Part shown: one piece after another, positions 43,974 to 56,365 of the stretch
Position numbering within the stretch: the stretch's first letter is position 1
How the letters are laid out: every line of letters starts with the position of its first letter
Assembly: GCF_964355755.1 (NCBI RefSeq)
Contig: NC_092672.1
Span: 30,626,501-30,686,500, forward strand
From: Antedon mediterranea
Taxonomy: Eukaryota > Echinodermata > Crinoidea > Comatulida > Antedonidae
Direction: 5' to 3'
DNA length: 60,000 nt
The notes under the pieces: model-generated
The model's input: only the letters and a program-made list of their open reading frames with translations
Told to the model about the DNA's origin: nothing
Databases searched by the model: none
Program-made: the position numbers and the translations under genes

Positions 43974-45117
43974 GATACTGACAAGATGAAAGTGAAATTA
44001 CCGCATTTATTTGAATAAATGCCCTTGGTGGTTGATTTTTAAGGAGGGTAGTTGGGTGCGTGTAATCGTCGTGAGGAGTTTAATCGGAGAGGCGTTTATT
44101 TTTGTGGATGTAATGTGGTAACATGTATAATCAAATAAAAATACCCTTTAGATATGAACAAATACAACACCATCATGTCATTCAGTGAATTCTATTACAA
44201 ATAGAAATGTGTTAAAATACAATATTGTGTATAATATGCATGTGGCGGGTCGGGGCGTACATTCGAGGAAATAAATTCAAAATGATGTCCGATTGGGGCG
44301 GGGGAGGGGGTGCAGTGGCGTAGGTTATTAAAAAATGATGTCCTATGGGGGGGGGGGGCGTTTATTCAATTTTTCTAAATTTAGCGTTTCAATTTGCTGG
44401 GCCATCAATGGGAGCGCACCCAGAAGTTCCGCCTAATCCGGTAAAGGGTAGTTTTAGTCACTTTTAAAAATGAAAATCCTTGAAACAGCACTCAACGGGG
44501 TATTGTTTTATATTAGGAAATATCATCATATTGTCTACATATACTCCCGAAAATAGCCAATTGTGGAGAGGGGATGGGGGGGCCGGACAGACTCCCCTCA
44601 CCCTTCCCATATGATCTCCCATCCCTATATACCTACCCCCTCCTCCCACTGGCACCACCAATGTTGTAATATATTGTTATAACAGTACAAATGTAAATGA
44701 ACTGATTTATTATTAGAGACCGTAATCCTATGCATTAAGCATAGGAAGGACTGCGTTTTATATTATAACAATAGGGATATATCTAGATACCTAAACATTT
44801 GTTTTTCGGCCATTTTCTAATTAAAAGCACTTAAAATAATGTGTATATTGTAGTTCAGATCTTCGAAACTGTAAAGAAATATATAAACCATTGTAAAAAC
44901 TGTTATAAAGTGGTAATTAGATCTATCTTTTGTTGTTTTTTGGCCTTTTTTAGGCATTTTCGCCATTGGCGGCCATTTTGTTTAAAAAAACCTATTTCCC
45001 CTACCTGGATTTTTCTAGACTTTTAATATGTTCATATAGGGACCTTATAGAAATGCATTGTGGTGAAATAAATTCTGTTGCAATTTTTTCAACCATATTT
45101 CATAATTTTCCTGTACT

Positions 45118-46206
45118 ACAACCATAATTCAAATAAACGGTATTACTTTCGGTAGGCCTATTTTGTTTTGGACACAGAAGTAGTAGGGCTATATTTATCT
45201 AGAATACGATTGGTACATCTGTGATCGTCACGATTTCATTTTTTTATTGTTCGAATGTTTTGTGTTAAAGGCACACAGAATCCTAGGTATAAAGTAATAG
45301 AAAAGGCACTAAAAGACGGACTAATTAGAATGTTAAATGTGTCTAAGATTACAACGGAATACAACGGATCTGGTCTTTAAAATTGAGAAGAATTGAACAT
45401 TTTAATTATCAGAAAAAGTACATAATAATTATTATAATTATGATTTCTGCCTTGCCTCACAGAAGAAAAAATGTCAAAATTAGTATTACGCAATGAAAGA
45501 TTAAGACATCGCAAAAAATGAAAGTGTGAAATTAAAAAAAAACAAATTGCACAATTAAATGAACGTGGCAACCAAATTAAAAGCAGTACCGGTACGGTAG
45601 TGCGATAGTTCATTGCTTGGCCGTACTCTAAGTAAGTCTAGGCCAACATGTAGAGTTTGAGAAGAAGTTTTAACGTTTTCTATTTGTCATAAGTTAGCTT
45701 TGTAGGAATTATGATTTGATTAGTTTTGTATAGAATTAAGTCACAGTGGATGTCTATCATTGCTGATTGTCGGTACCAACCTGGAGCGTCACATTTGTTC
45801 CTGAAAAAGATAATATACTTTTATTCATAAATTTAATAACTATTATTGGGTCTAAAATGTATCTGTATTATATCTATTTTTTTCACTCAGATAGGGCAGA
45901 AAAAACATGTATTTTATTTATTTAAAAAGAATATAAGATTTACTAAAAACAAATTATTTTTTTTTAATATCGTCATTGTTAACGTTGTCATTATCATGAA
46001 AATGAGAACCAAGTAAAATTTAATAAAGAAAACGAATAATGAAAATATGAATAAAACTAATAAATTACAAATTGGTTACCAGTATAAACTAGTATCTCTT
46101 TATTTTTTACTTACAATACTTTCGTCAGCAGCAGTAAATCATACATTGTTATTTTGCCATGACATGTACATTTTCTATTAAATGTAGTAATACTAAGATA
46201 ATTTAT
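45118..46206. other. Right part of D1, no gene
   Basis: AT-rich. From about 45410 it matches D0 blocks b and c. The site equivalent to the D0 minisatellite (about 45738-45765) has only AAGTCACAGTGGATGTCTAT and CATTGC, a single partial unit. Confidence 0.5.
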
Positions 46207-46230
46207 TAAGCCAAATAAAATTACTCCTTA

Positions 46231-46345
46231 CATTTTCCAGCTCTTCAATATTCCTAATCAAGGTGTTGATATTTTCCTCATACAGTATTGTTTTTGAAAA
46301 ATCAATACATAATCTACCCGCAATCAATTGCTGGATGATTGAATT
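46231..46345 (-). pseudogene. Truncated copy of the 30583-30767 exon
   Basis: The minus strand reads IIQQLIAGRLCIDFSKTILY then EENINTLIRNIEELEN followed by GTAAGG, matching the 3' half of the death-fold gene exon, including its donor. The 5' half and acceptor are missing. It is therefore a pseudo-exon carried by the duplicated unit. Confidence 0.7.
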
Positions 46346-46430
46346 ATTTTTATTTTATTCTTGCATCCACAATAAATCATCTCTAACGAAGCAGTAGGAA
46401 TAGCTTCATTTTGGTAAAAAACAAAAACAG

Positions 46431-46590
46431 GCATTACCTCCAACAAGCGACGCAGTGCACCAGCATATAAAAAAGCACACTTCCAAGCACTCGTATTAAA
46501 AAAAGCTGTATCGGCAATCCAGCATTTGCCATCACCAACAGATTTTGGTTGGGAGCTATCTAAAGGTAAACTTCAACCAGTGCTTCTGAG
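46431..46590 (+). pseudogene. Second CXC-family fragment
   Basis: Plus frame ALPPTSDAVHQHIKK, one frameshift, then AHFQALVLKKAVSAIQHLPS, PTDFGWELSKGKLQPVLLSQ. It has the same PPTSxAxxxH...Q...PTDxGWxLxxGxLxPxxL layout as the CXC remnants, but is a different, distantly related member. It is cut off by the LINE A copy 2 sequence at 46594, before the Cys-rich part. Confidence 0.55.
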
Positions 46591-46593
46591 TCA

Positions 46594-48016
46594 AAGGTCA
46601 AAATGTCAGAAATAAAACTTGCATCCATTTTTTGAGAAAATGTGTCATTAAAGTGAATATAAAAACATATATTTAAAACATCTGGAGACCAAAATTAATT
46701 ATCTGTGACTAGTCGTTCTCTAGATATAGGGTAATTATAAAAATGGCCGCCATTTTTAATTGAATTGAATTGTTTGAATGTCCTTCACTTTATTCCAAAT
46801 CACAATTGTTTTTACTTAACAATTTTAAAACAAATGCAATAATATGAAAAGGAATAGGGCAACCACGAACAAGCAAAAGCTTTACAACTGTGGCACCCTT
46901 TAAAAATATAAAACAAATTATTTTAATAGTATGCATGAAAGAATCGAAATTTACTAAAAACATAAAATATGAAACTATACTAACTTATATATATATATAT
47001 ATAATTAATAGCATTGTAAATAGTAACAATAATAATACATAATGATGATTACTTTTTTTCTCTGCAAATAAGACAGTATTCTTCTTGACACAAATATTTT
47101 ATAAAATGATAACGTTCAATATAAGTACAAACTAACTTCTTCTTAAATAATGATATATTTCTACATTATTTTAGATCATCCGATAGATTGTTCCACACCT
47201 TAGACCCAGTATACGAGAAGCCTTGACGGCCAATATTTGTATGCTTCAGATCAATTACAAGATTATTTTTATTGCGCGTGTTATAATCATGATACGAGTC
47301 GAAGGTGTGGAAAAATCCATGGAATGACTCTGGTAATTTTCCATTTTTGTAGAGGAACATTAAATTTGCTACATTTTTTTTCATATAGATCGAATATGTT
47401 TAAGGTATTAGTTTTAATGAATAATGGAGAAGATGGATGTAGGTAGTGGACTTTACATATTATTCGGAGGGCCTTTTTTTTGCAAAGGTGAATTCTATTT
47501 AAATTATTTATGCTACCAGTACCCCACACAGTAATGCCATATGTAATGATGGGAAAGATAAGGGATTTATAAATAATGAGCAATATTTCATATGGTAGTA
47601 TGGTTTTTAAGAGATTCATAGCTCCAATGGCAGAAATTTTACTAGTGATTACATTAATATGCTGTAAGAATTTTATTTTGTTTGTTGTTTGATAAACTCT
47701 TTCAATAACGTCTTGATCAATAAAATGTTTACATGAGATGTATCAATAGTAGGCCTACTATTTCTACCACTAAAAACCATAAATTTGGTCTTTTTAGTAT
47801 TTATTGTAAGTTTGTTTGCCTTAATCCACAAATTTAATTTTCTTAATTCATTATTCATAATATCAATAGCTTTGTTTACATTGTTGTGTTGTAAGAAAAC
47901 ACTTGTGTCATCGGCAAACATTATTAGTTGTGTACTGGTACACACTGATGGCATATCATTTACAAACATTAGGAATAATAACGGACCCAAGATTGATCCT
48001 TGAGGGACACCGTATT
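46594..48016 (-). mobile_element. LINE A copy 2 (3' half)
   Basis: Matches 36034-37500 throughout, including the 3' UTR and a shorter (TA)n run at 46986-47003. It ends abruptly at 48016, directly after KYGVPQGSILG in the RT, where unit D2 begins. The equivalent 5' half is missing. Confidence 0.85.
47166..48016 (-). pseudogene. LINE A copy 2 reverse transcriptase fragment
   Basis: YGVPQGSILGPLLFLMFVND, IMFADDTSVFLQHNNVNKAI, LWIKANKLTINTKKTKFM, a frameshift near 47680, MNLLKTILPYEILLIIYKSL, KKALRIICKVHYLHPSSPLF, another frameshift near 47395, and the DYNTRNKNNL..SDDLK tail. It has the FADD catalytic box but lacks the N-terminal RT motifs. A 139-codon frame crosses the 48016 junction into D2, a chance fusion. 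Confidence 0.8.
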
Positions 48017-50583
48017 TCGCTGGGGATCCGCCATATTCGTAATCAGCGAGGTCGAAATATCCTAAATCAAGTGGATCCCAGCTTCTACCCAAAAATGCTT
48101 CTTACACCATATTTCAGAGGAAATAGAACTTGTCTATTTGTTCAGGATACAGACTTAAACCATAAAGTATCGTGTTTTGTGTTATAAAATGGCGTGTCTA
48201 CTCAGAATCCTCATGAATTGAAAATAGAATGATGTATTGTCATGACCAACTTCCGTTTAATTCAATTGGAAATTCCAATATGACAGATATAGGCAACTGC
48301 TTCGAACAAAAGACTGCTACTATATTATTATAATTATTATTTGTACAGAAAAGTATAGGAATATTGCTCAACTGGAACGACCTTATATCGCAGGCGTCGT
48401 AAACTAAAAACCAACATATTTACTAATCAAACTATAATCTTAGCACATTATACATCATCATGCCTTATGTTATTAATTAACATTTTTAATATAAAAATGT
48501 TGAGGCTTTAATCGTTCCTTCTGTACGTTTAACGATGCTTCAATACTTGTTTTTCTTCGACATGCTATAGCTATGCAATATTTTACATAAAACTAATTAC
48601 TTAAAGCAAGGGTCGAGGGATGCATTAGCTATAACAGGTTATAGCGTTGGTTGATAACGTATGATTAATTTTTAACAATGAACTACCGTATTATTACAGG
48701 TGGTGTATACTGAATATATGTAACTTTCAATAGACTTGTTTAACAATGTATGCATTGAATGTGCACGTTGAAAATAAGGTATCGATAGCGAATTTATCAT
48801 ATCAGACTGTTCTTTTAATATTTGTATTAATGACTTTTATAATTGTTAAAATATTATTGTAAGAATGATGTCGACTCAAACACTTGTAATCATGTAATCA
48901 TATAATACTATTTAGTATGGGTTCCAGACGAAGTTTTGACCTAATATTAGTAAAAAGATATATATTTTGCCGTATACTACCTGAGCTTGTAAACATCGAA
49001 ATTATAAATAACTACAGACTTGGAGAAAATCTAATTATGAGAAAGATATCATTTTCATAGGAGTATATGCCCTAGCTATTTGCGTTTCCTCTAAGTGTTC
49101 CTGTGTGGTGATAGTCATGGGTGTAATTTTCCTGAGAATTTATTTATTCGTTTTTTTCTTAGAAAATGGAAAGACTTTGAATAGGTTCATTTGCTTTGCT
49201 GCTTTTTTTGCCTTAGTCATACATGAATACTAAGCACATTTTTTCATCTCGTTGTATACGGTACAGAGAGGCCCTGTGATTATAGTTATATTATATAAAT
49301 TGAATGCATGTTGTATGGAACCTAAATAATACTACTTAATATTAAAATTATATAGAATAGAAAATAAAAGTGTATCTAAAAAAATAAATATACACTTGTT
49401 GTATGTGCAACATAATAACCCTAAAGTCGGCAAAATTGATTACCCAGAATGAAACAAGAAAAATAGCGTAGCAAACGAAGTACCGTACAAAATAAAAGCG
49501 ACACTTATAGCCGGCAGTGTTTTGTTAAGTAGCCTTACCGTATCTGGTTATACATTTAAAACAATATTTCCGTGACAGATTAGTAAGATTTAGGTAGGCA
49601 ATTTTATTTACAGGACCTGTGTAATTAATATAGGATATTTTTTAAACATCCATTATGTAGCCTAAGTTTATGATTATCTATCCTAAGAGAGTCTAAATTA
49701 CTGTTATGTACAATATACCAGAGAGTTTGTAAGTAAGTTGTATTATAGTCTTATTCTTGGCCTTACCACTATTGTAGATGTAGACCTGGACATTTTTATA
49801 TATCGACGCCAAGGCTAAATTGCGATTCGCTTTACTGACAAAAAGTATCCTGTATTCTACTGTCATAAACCAGAAAATAATAAGTAATTTACTATTATTA
49901 AATCTACCTAATTTTGCTCTTTTAAATTACAGATATGGGTTAATATAGATGAATGTGCAATTTATTATTTTCATTCTGGAAAGTCAAAAGAAATTATGCA
50001 ACCTACTATAAATATAGCTAAATTTACTGAGAAACAGGATGCGGTAGTTTATGGCGTGGGTTGATTGTCCGATACGTATGAGAAGATTATAACAATAAAG
50101 TATGTTAATATAGACTAGATGTTATTATTACTAAGCAACACAATAGTACAGGAAAGATATGCTCAGAATCAGTAAAAGGTTGAAAAAATTGCAACAGAAT
50201 TTTTGTTTCACCACAATGCATTTCTATAAGGTCCCTATATGAACATACTAAAAGTCTAGAAAAATCCAGGTAGGGGAAATTTGTTTTTAAAAAATGAACA
50301 AAAAAACATATATTGTATATCTAATTACCACTTGATAGCAGTTTTTTTAATGCTTTTTATATTTCTTTAGTGTCAAACATTTAAACTGCAATTTACATAT
50401 TAATTTAAGTGATATTAAGCAGCAAAAACACTATCAAGATATATCACCACGGTTATAATATAGACAACGTAGTCCTATGCATTATAATGCAGGATTACGG
50501 TGTCTAATAAAACAGTTCATTTACATTTGTACTGTCACAACAATAGAATTATACAATCTTACAATCTATTAATCCATTTATTG

Positions 50584-50990
50584 TCATTGTCCAGTTATCA
50601 TCCTCTGTCTATAGGTAGGAATTAAGCCTGTGCTGATGCCGTGGTATTCGTCACAAACAGTGGTACTGGTGGTAAATTTGTCGTCAATGGACACATCACG
50701 CCATTTGTAACTTTCCATCCCCCAGTCTGTGGGTTGAAGAGTATTTTCTATCCACTGCTGTACCATGGTAATATACACGCAAGAAATGAGATTTTGCAGC
50801 ATTTGTTGTTGGGGGAATAGACTTTATTTCAAGTGCTGTTTTGCTTTTTGCTACTTTCTCCCAGAACGTATTCCTCCATACAGTATATAGCTACCAATGC
50901 AAATTCCTCTGATGCGATGGTTTCTTTTTTTTGGAGACGTTTGGTTTTACAGAGTTTGTAAACATACTACTGCCCAGGTGTTATGACTTT
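50584..50990 (-). pseudogene. CXC-family remnant, left arm (D2)
   Basis: As at 42590-42990 but with fewer stops: the 72-codon frame at 50584-50802 reads VYITMVQQWIENTLQPTDWG, MESYKWRDVSIDDKF and CDEYHGISTGLIP. Confidence 0.6.
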
Positions 50991-51543
50991 TTAAGACTAA
51001 CACCTTTTCCTATACCAAATAGATGGGATGTACGGTAGTATCACATCTCTGAATTCTATGTATAAAAAGCAAATTAATTTTACAGAGCTTCACACCAAGG
51101 AAAGACTTTACATGCATTCACAGTGCTTCTCCATCGAGAACATACGGTATTAAATCAATGAATGAAACAACCGTGACGTGACAGAATATTAATTTAAGAG
51201 GAAAGAACATATTATTACACATAGGTCAAAATCAACCATATTCATCAATAGAGAAGCAGTGCACATCCCCTCACATATACTATTTCATCATTGATGGCTA
51301 TGTGAGACAGTCATACACAATGTATCATTTGTTGAAAAAAGAACCTTGTACTTTTCCTGCAGCCCTCTTTTACTCCATTGACTCCATACACACTGCTAGA
51401 CTACTCAGAAACCTTCATCTCACTGCCCACTGTATGTTATCAATGAGGGAGCACTGCTACATCGAACCGCTTGGCCCGAAACAGCAACATTTCAAGACAT
51501 TTATTATGTACCATGTATGTTTGTTACGTTATGTAAATTTGGT

Positions 51544-52010
51544 TTAGGAAAAGGTGTTGGTCTTAAAAATCATCACATCACAGTTGGAGATGTATGTCAA
51601 ATTCTGTAAACCAAACAGTTTCCAAAAAAAAGAAAACATTGCATCAGGAATTTGGCATTGGTAGCTACCGTATATATGAAGGGAAGTCAATGGAGACTTT
51701 AGACAGCCTACTTTTCTTTGAGAAAGTTGCAAAAATCTATTCCCTTGCTGCAAAATTTCATTTCGTGAGTCTTTATTACCAGGTATAGCAATGGATAGGA
51801 AATACTCTTCAACCAACAGACTAGGGATGGAAAGTATTGATGACAAATTTACTACCAGCACCAGAGAGAGTTGATTAGATGTACCTGTAAATAAGGTTGT
51901 AGTAAAATGAATTGCAGTTGCAGAAAATATGGTTTGAACTGCTGCTCCACTATTTTTTAAGAATGCCACGGCATCAGCACATGCTCAATTCCCCACCAAT
52001 AGATGGAGGA
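51544..52010 (+). pseudogene. CXC-family remnant, right arm (D2)
   Basis: Same arrangement and stops as 43515-43973, including the C-x-C...CSCRKYGLNCC motif. It differs by an insertion near 51990 (CCCCACCAAT) and isolated substitutions, for example YEGKSMETLD instead of YGGKSMETLD. Confidence 0.65.
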
Positions 52011-54240
52011 TGAGATACTGACAAGATGAAAGTGAAATTACCACATTTATTTGAATAAATGCCCTTGGTGGTTGATTTTTAAGGAGGGTAGTTGGGTGCG
52101 TGTAATCGTCGTGAGGAGTTTAATCGGAGAGGCGTTTATTTTTGTGGATGTAATGTGGTAACATGTATAATCAAATAAAAATACCCTTTAGATATGAACA
52201 AATACAACACCATCATGTCATTCAGTGAATTCTATTACAAATAGAAATGTGTTAAAATACAATATTGTGTATAATATGCATGTGGCGGGTCGGGGCGTAC
52301 ATTCGAGGAAATAAATTCAAAATGATGTCCGATTGGGGCGGGGGAGGGGGTGCAGTGGCGTAGGTTATTAAAAAATGATGTCCTATGGGGGGGGGGCGTT
52401 TATTCAATTTTTCTAAATTTAGCGTTTCAATTTGCTGGGCCATCAATGGGAGCGCACCCAGAAGTTCCGCCTAATCCGGTAAAGGGTAGTTTTAGTCACT
52501 TTTAAAAATGAAAATCCTTGAAACAGCACTCAACGGGGTATTGTTTTATATTAGGAAATATCATCATATTGTCTACATATACTCCCGAAAATAGCCAATT
52601 GTGGAGAGGGGATGGGGGGCCGGACAGACTCCCCTCACCCTTCCCATATGATCTCCCATCCCTATACCCACCCCCTCCCCCCACTGGCACCACCAATGTT
52701 GTAATATATTGTTATAACAGTACAAATGTAAATGAACTGATTTATTATTAGAGACCGTAATCCTATGCATTAAGCATAGGAAGGACTGCGTTTTATATTA
52801 TAACAATAGGGATATATCTAGATACCTAAACATTTGTTTTTCGGCCATTTTCTAATTAAAAGCACTTAAAATAATGTGTATATTGTAGTTCAGATCTTCG
52901 AAACTGTAAATAAATATATAAACCATTGTAAAAACTGTTATAAAGTGGTAATTAGATCTATCTTTTGTTGTTTTTTGGCCTTTTTTAGGCATTTTCGCCA
53001 TTGGCGGCCATTTTGTTTAAAAAAACCTATTTCCCATACCTGGATTTTTCTAGACTTTTAATATGTTCATATAGGGACCTTATAGAAATGCATTGTGGTG
53101 AAATAAATTTTGTTGCAATTTTTTCAACCATATTTCATAGTTTTCCTGTACTACAACCATAATTCAAATAAACGGTATTACTTTCGGTAGGCCTATTTTG
53201 TTTTGGACACAGAAGTAGTAGGGCTATATTTATCTAGAATACGATTGGTACATCTGTGATCGTCACGATTTCATTTTTTATTGTTCGAATGTTTTGTGTT
53301 AAAGGTACACAGAATCCTAGGTATAAAGTAATAGAAAAGGCACTAAAAGACGGACTAATTAGAATGTTAAATGTGTCTAAGATTACAACGGAATACAACT
53401 GATCTGGTCTTTAAAATTGAGAAGAATTGAACATTTTAATTATCAGAAAAAGTACATAATAATTATTATAATTATGATTTCTGCCTTGCCTCACAGAAGA
53501 AAAAATGTCAAAATTAGTATTACGCAATGAAAGATTAAGACATCGCAAAAAATGAAAGTGTGAAATTAAAAAAAAAACAAATTGCACAATTAAATGAACG
53601 TGGCAACCAAATTAAAAGCAGTACCGGTACGGTAGTGCGATAGTTCATTGCTTGGCCGTACTCTAAGTAAGTCTAGGCCAACATGTAGAGTTTGAGAAGA
53701 AGTTTTAACGTTTTCTATTTGTCATAAGTTAGCTTTGTAGGCATTATGATTTGATTAGTTTTGTATAGAATTAAGTCACAGTGGATGTCTATCATTGCTG
53801 ATTGTCGGTACCAACCTGGAGCGTCACATTTGTTCCTGAAAAAGATAATATACTTTTATTCATAAATTTAATAACTATTATTGGGTCTAAAATGTATCTG
53901 TATTATATCTATTTTTTTCACTCAGATAGGGCAGAAAAAACATGTATTTTATTTATTTAAAAAGAATATAAGATTTACTAAAAACAAATTATTTTTTTTT
54001 AATATCGTCATTGTTAACGTTGTCATTATCATGAAAATGAGAACCAAGTAAAATTTAATAAAGAAAACGAATAATGAAAATATGAATAAAACTAATAAAT
54101 TACAAATTGGTTACCAGTATAAACTAGTATCTCTTTATTTTTTACTTACAATACTTTCGTCAGCAGCAGTAAATCATACATTGTTATTTTGCCATGACAT
54201 GTACATTTTCTATTAAATGTAGTAATACTAAGATAATTTA

Positions 54241-54960
54241 ATATCAGTGGGAGTTTCAAATGTTTCAGAACGATATGTCAATTTTGCTGGGATTTTCGAT
54301 TTTTTTTTTCTTCCCAGAATAGCATTTATAGCACTCCATGTTTTTTTCATGAAATTTTTTCGTTTTTTGAAGTCCTCTTTATAATAACTTATTTTTCTTT
54401 GTCTAATGATTGTTGTTAGTTTGTTTTTGTATTTTTTATATTTTGATTTATTAACACTAGAAGGATTCTTCTTAAATTATATTTTATATATAATTTCTTG
54501 TTAGTATTTAGAGACCGTTCTAAATCCAGGGTGACCTTATTCTATCGGTTTTTAACCTAACCTTTTTTAACGGGAAATATCTATCAATTAGTGTTGTAAT
54601 TGTATTTGAGAATCGATTATATGATACATTTGCATCAGAGCAATTTAAGACATTATCACACTGTTGATTTTGTAACTCATTTCGAAATAATTGATTTTGT
54701 TCAGTCGAAAAGTTACGCTTAAAAACATATGTGCTTGTTTTACTTTCCGTATATTTTTGTGATTTATCAATGCTTATTACTGGACAATGATCAGATATAT
54801 CACTAAACAAAATATTATTTTCAATGTCATGAGTGTTTGTAGAGTTTGTATAAATGTTGTCTATTATTGTTGACGTTTCCTCAGTAATGCGCGTCGGTTT
54901 ATTTACTATGGGTATAAATGATTCTGAGATCATAGAGTCGACATGCAAATTATTATTATA
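54241..54960 (-). pseudogene. LINE A copy 3, endonuclease end
   Basis: The minus strand reads NNNLHVDSMISESFIPIVNK, PTRITEETSTIIDNIYTNST, NNILFSDISDHCPVISIDKS, VFKRNFSTEQNQLFRNELQN, then a frameshift near 54520 and the region equivalent to 39185-39480. The SDH box of the APE-type endonuclease is present. It has the same 5' truncation point as copy 1 (39903), so both derive from one insertion copied by duplication. Confidence 0.8.
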
Positions 54961-54961
54961 T

Positions 54962-56365
54962 TATGCAAATTAAGGGCTTAGATGGCCGAATTTCGCTTGG
55001 GATCCGCCATATTCGTAATCAGCGAGGTCGAAATATCCTAAATCAAGTGGATCCCAGCTTCTACCCAAAAATGCTTCTTACACCATATTTCAGAGGAAAT
55101 AGAACTTGTCTATTTGTTCAGGATACAAATTTAAACCATAAAGTATCGTGTTTTGTGTTGTAAAATGGCGTGTCTACTCAGAATCCTCATGAATTGAAAA
55201 TAGAATGATGTATTGTCATGACCAACTTCCGTTTAATTCAATTGGAAATTCCAATATGACAGATATAGGCAACTGCTTCGAACAAAAGACTGCTACTATA
55301 TTATTATTATTATTTGTACAGAAAAGGTCCACTGGGCTTACTGCTTGTTTTGCCTTAGTCATACATAAGCACTTAAGCACATTTTTTATCTCGTTGTATA
55401 CGGTACAGAGAGGCCCTGTGATAAAGAAAAGTGGTCGATTGAATGAAACCAAATCGACTGAGGTAAACAGTAGCTTCAGCGGCATAGAAGTTGTATATTG
55501 CGCTCATTTTGTCCTCGTTATACATAATCATACAATGCTCCTAAAATAAGTGTTTGGGAAATCTCGCAAGCGGGTTGACTTTGACCTGGCAAAATAAGTA
55601 TGGAGTGTCATAGATATAGGTTTATTCATTAGTAATTGTTTGATTTGTTTAATTACTTGTATAATATTAATATACAATTGATAATTTTCGCTTTTGATGA
55701 AAAGAAAAAAAGTAACTATTTTGGTGTTACTTGGAGTTTTTTTTTAAAGTGGGATGGCGGAGAGGAGGGCGGGGGGGGGGGGGGTTGAGGTTATGAAAGC
55801 CCATTAATGTACCGACTTTGTTTTTCAGCTTTACCTGGTTTTTAAAATTCTCCCATGCTAATTATTTTTATTGATCTCATTATTATTCCCAATTTAAAAT
55901 ACTGTAGAATAAAAGACAAAAAAAAAAGAAGTAGGCATACAACATCAACTCATTGAAACTTAAATAGAAATGTTTATTGTAAACATTCTTATTCCTTGCA
56001 CTCTCATTTCTAAATGTAAACTATAACATACTATGTCCCTCTTAAATTGTCTATAGGCGTTAGGTAAACCTAAAATCTAAAAAAATCTCAGTAAATTATA
56101 GTATTTAAATATTATTGTTATATTATATGAATTGAATGCATTATGTATGGAACTCAGGTAATACTACTTATTGTTTTATTATTGAAATTATATGGAATAT
56201 AAAATAAAAGTGCATCTAAAAAATCAATATATATTTGTATGCGCAACATTAATAACCGAAAATTCGGAAAAATTGAATACCAAGAACAAAAAAAGAAAAG
56301 TAGCGTAGCAAACGAAATGCTGTACAAAATAAAAGAGACACTTTAGCCGACAATGTTTAAGCCTA
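54962..56365 (+). repeat. Duplicated unit D3, partial and interrupted
   Basis: 54962-55320 matches 39904-40270. 55340-55425 matches 41108-41180 (CCTTAGTCATACAT, ATCTCGTTGTATACGGTACA, GAGGCCCTGTGAT). 56120-56365 matches 41185-41425 (GCGCAACAT, AGCGTAGCAAACGAA, GTACAAAATAAAAGAGACAC). A deletion of about 0.84 kb and an insertion at 55430-56115 separate the parts. Divergence from D1 is greater than that of D2. Confidence 0.75.
55767..55784 (+). repeat. Poly-G run
   Basis: GGGC followed by 14 consecutive G, in an insertion within D3. G-quadruplex potential; also a likely sequencing or assembly weak point. 55430-56115 otherwise shows nothing. Confidence 0.8.

Larger units (their letters stand above)
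42043..45117. mobile_element. Palindromic element with CXC-type gene remnants (D1 copy)
   Basis: The outer inverted repeats (about 42043-42520 and 44662-45117) share AGTACAGGAAA, GGTTGAAAAAATTGCAACAG, TTTCACCACAATGCATTTCT, AAGTCTAGAAAAATCC, AACAAAATGGCCGCCAATGG, TCCTATGCATTA..GGATTACGGT and AACAGTTCATTTACATTTGT. Inside them lie two inverted coding remnants of one gene family, left on minus and right on plus. The element is about 3.1 kb. No transposase catalytic motif is identified. G-rich sequence (44298-44358) lies between the right remnant and right end. Confidence 0.75.
39904..46206 (+). repeat. Duplicated unit D1
   Basis: D1 corresponds to D2 (48017-54240) with long identical runs; offset is 8080 at the left end, 8029 at 43273/51302 and 8035 at the right end. 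The 81-codon frames 43273-43518 and 51302-51547 are identical, and the 141-codon shadow frames at 43515 and 51544 differ at two residues. D1 relates more distantly to D3 and to D0 in the death-fold gene. The unit has no intact gene of its own; it contains the CXC palindrome. Confidence 0.9.
50145..53152. mobile_element. Palindromic CXC element (D2 copy)
   Basis: Equivalent to 42043-45117. The left inverted repeat has lost the AACAAAATGGCCGCCAATGG part that is still present on the right (52990-53020). It was duplicated with the unit rather than inserted independently, because the flanks are the same. Confidence 0.75.
48017..54240 (+). repeat. Duplicated unit D2
   Basis: Near-identical to D1 (see D1), starting at ATTTCGCTGGGGATCCGCC and ending at TACTAAGATAATTTA, where it passes into LINE A copy 3. 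The main length difference is a deletion of about 50 bp in an A-rich stretch at about 50288. It has no intact gene of its own. Confidence 0.9.

Noticed and set aside
47673-48092. 139-codon fusion protein with an RT start
   Set aside because: The frame crosses the LINE A/D2 junction, so the N-terminal 30 codons are unrelated sequence read by chance.
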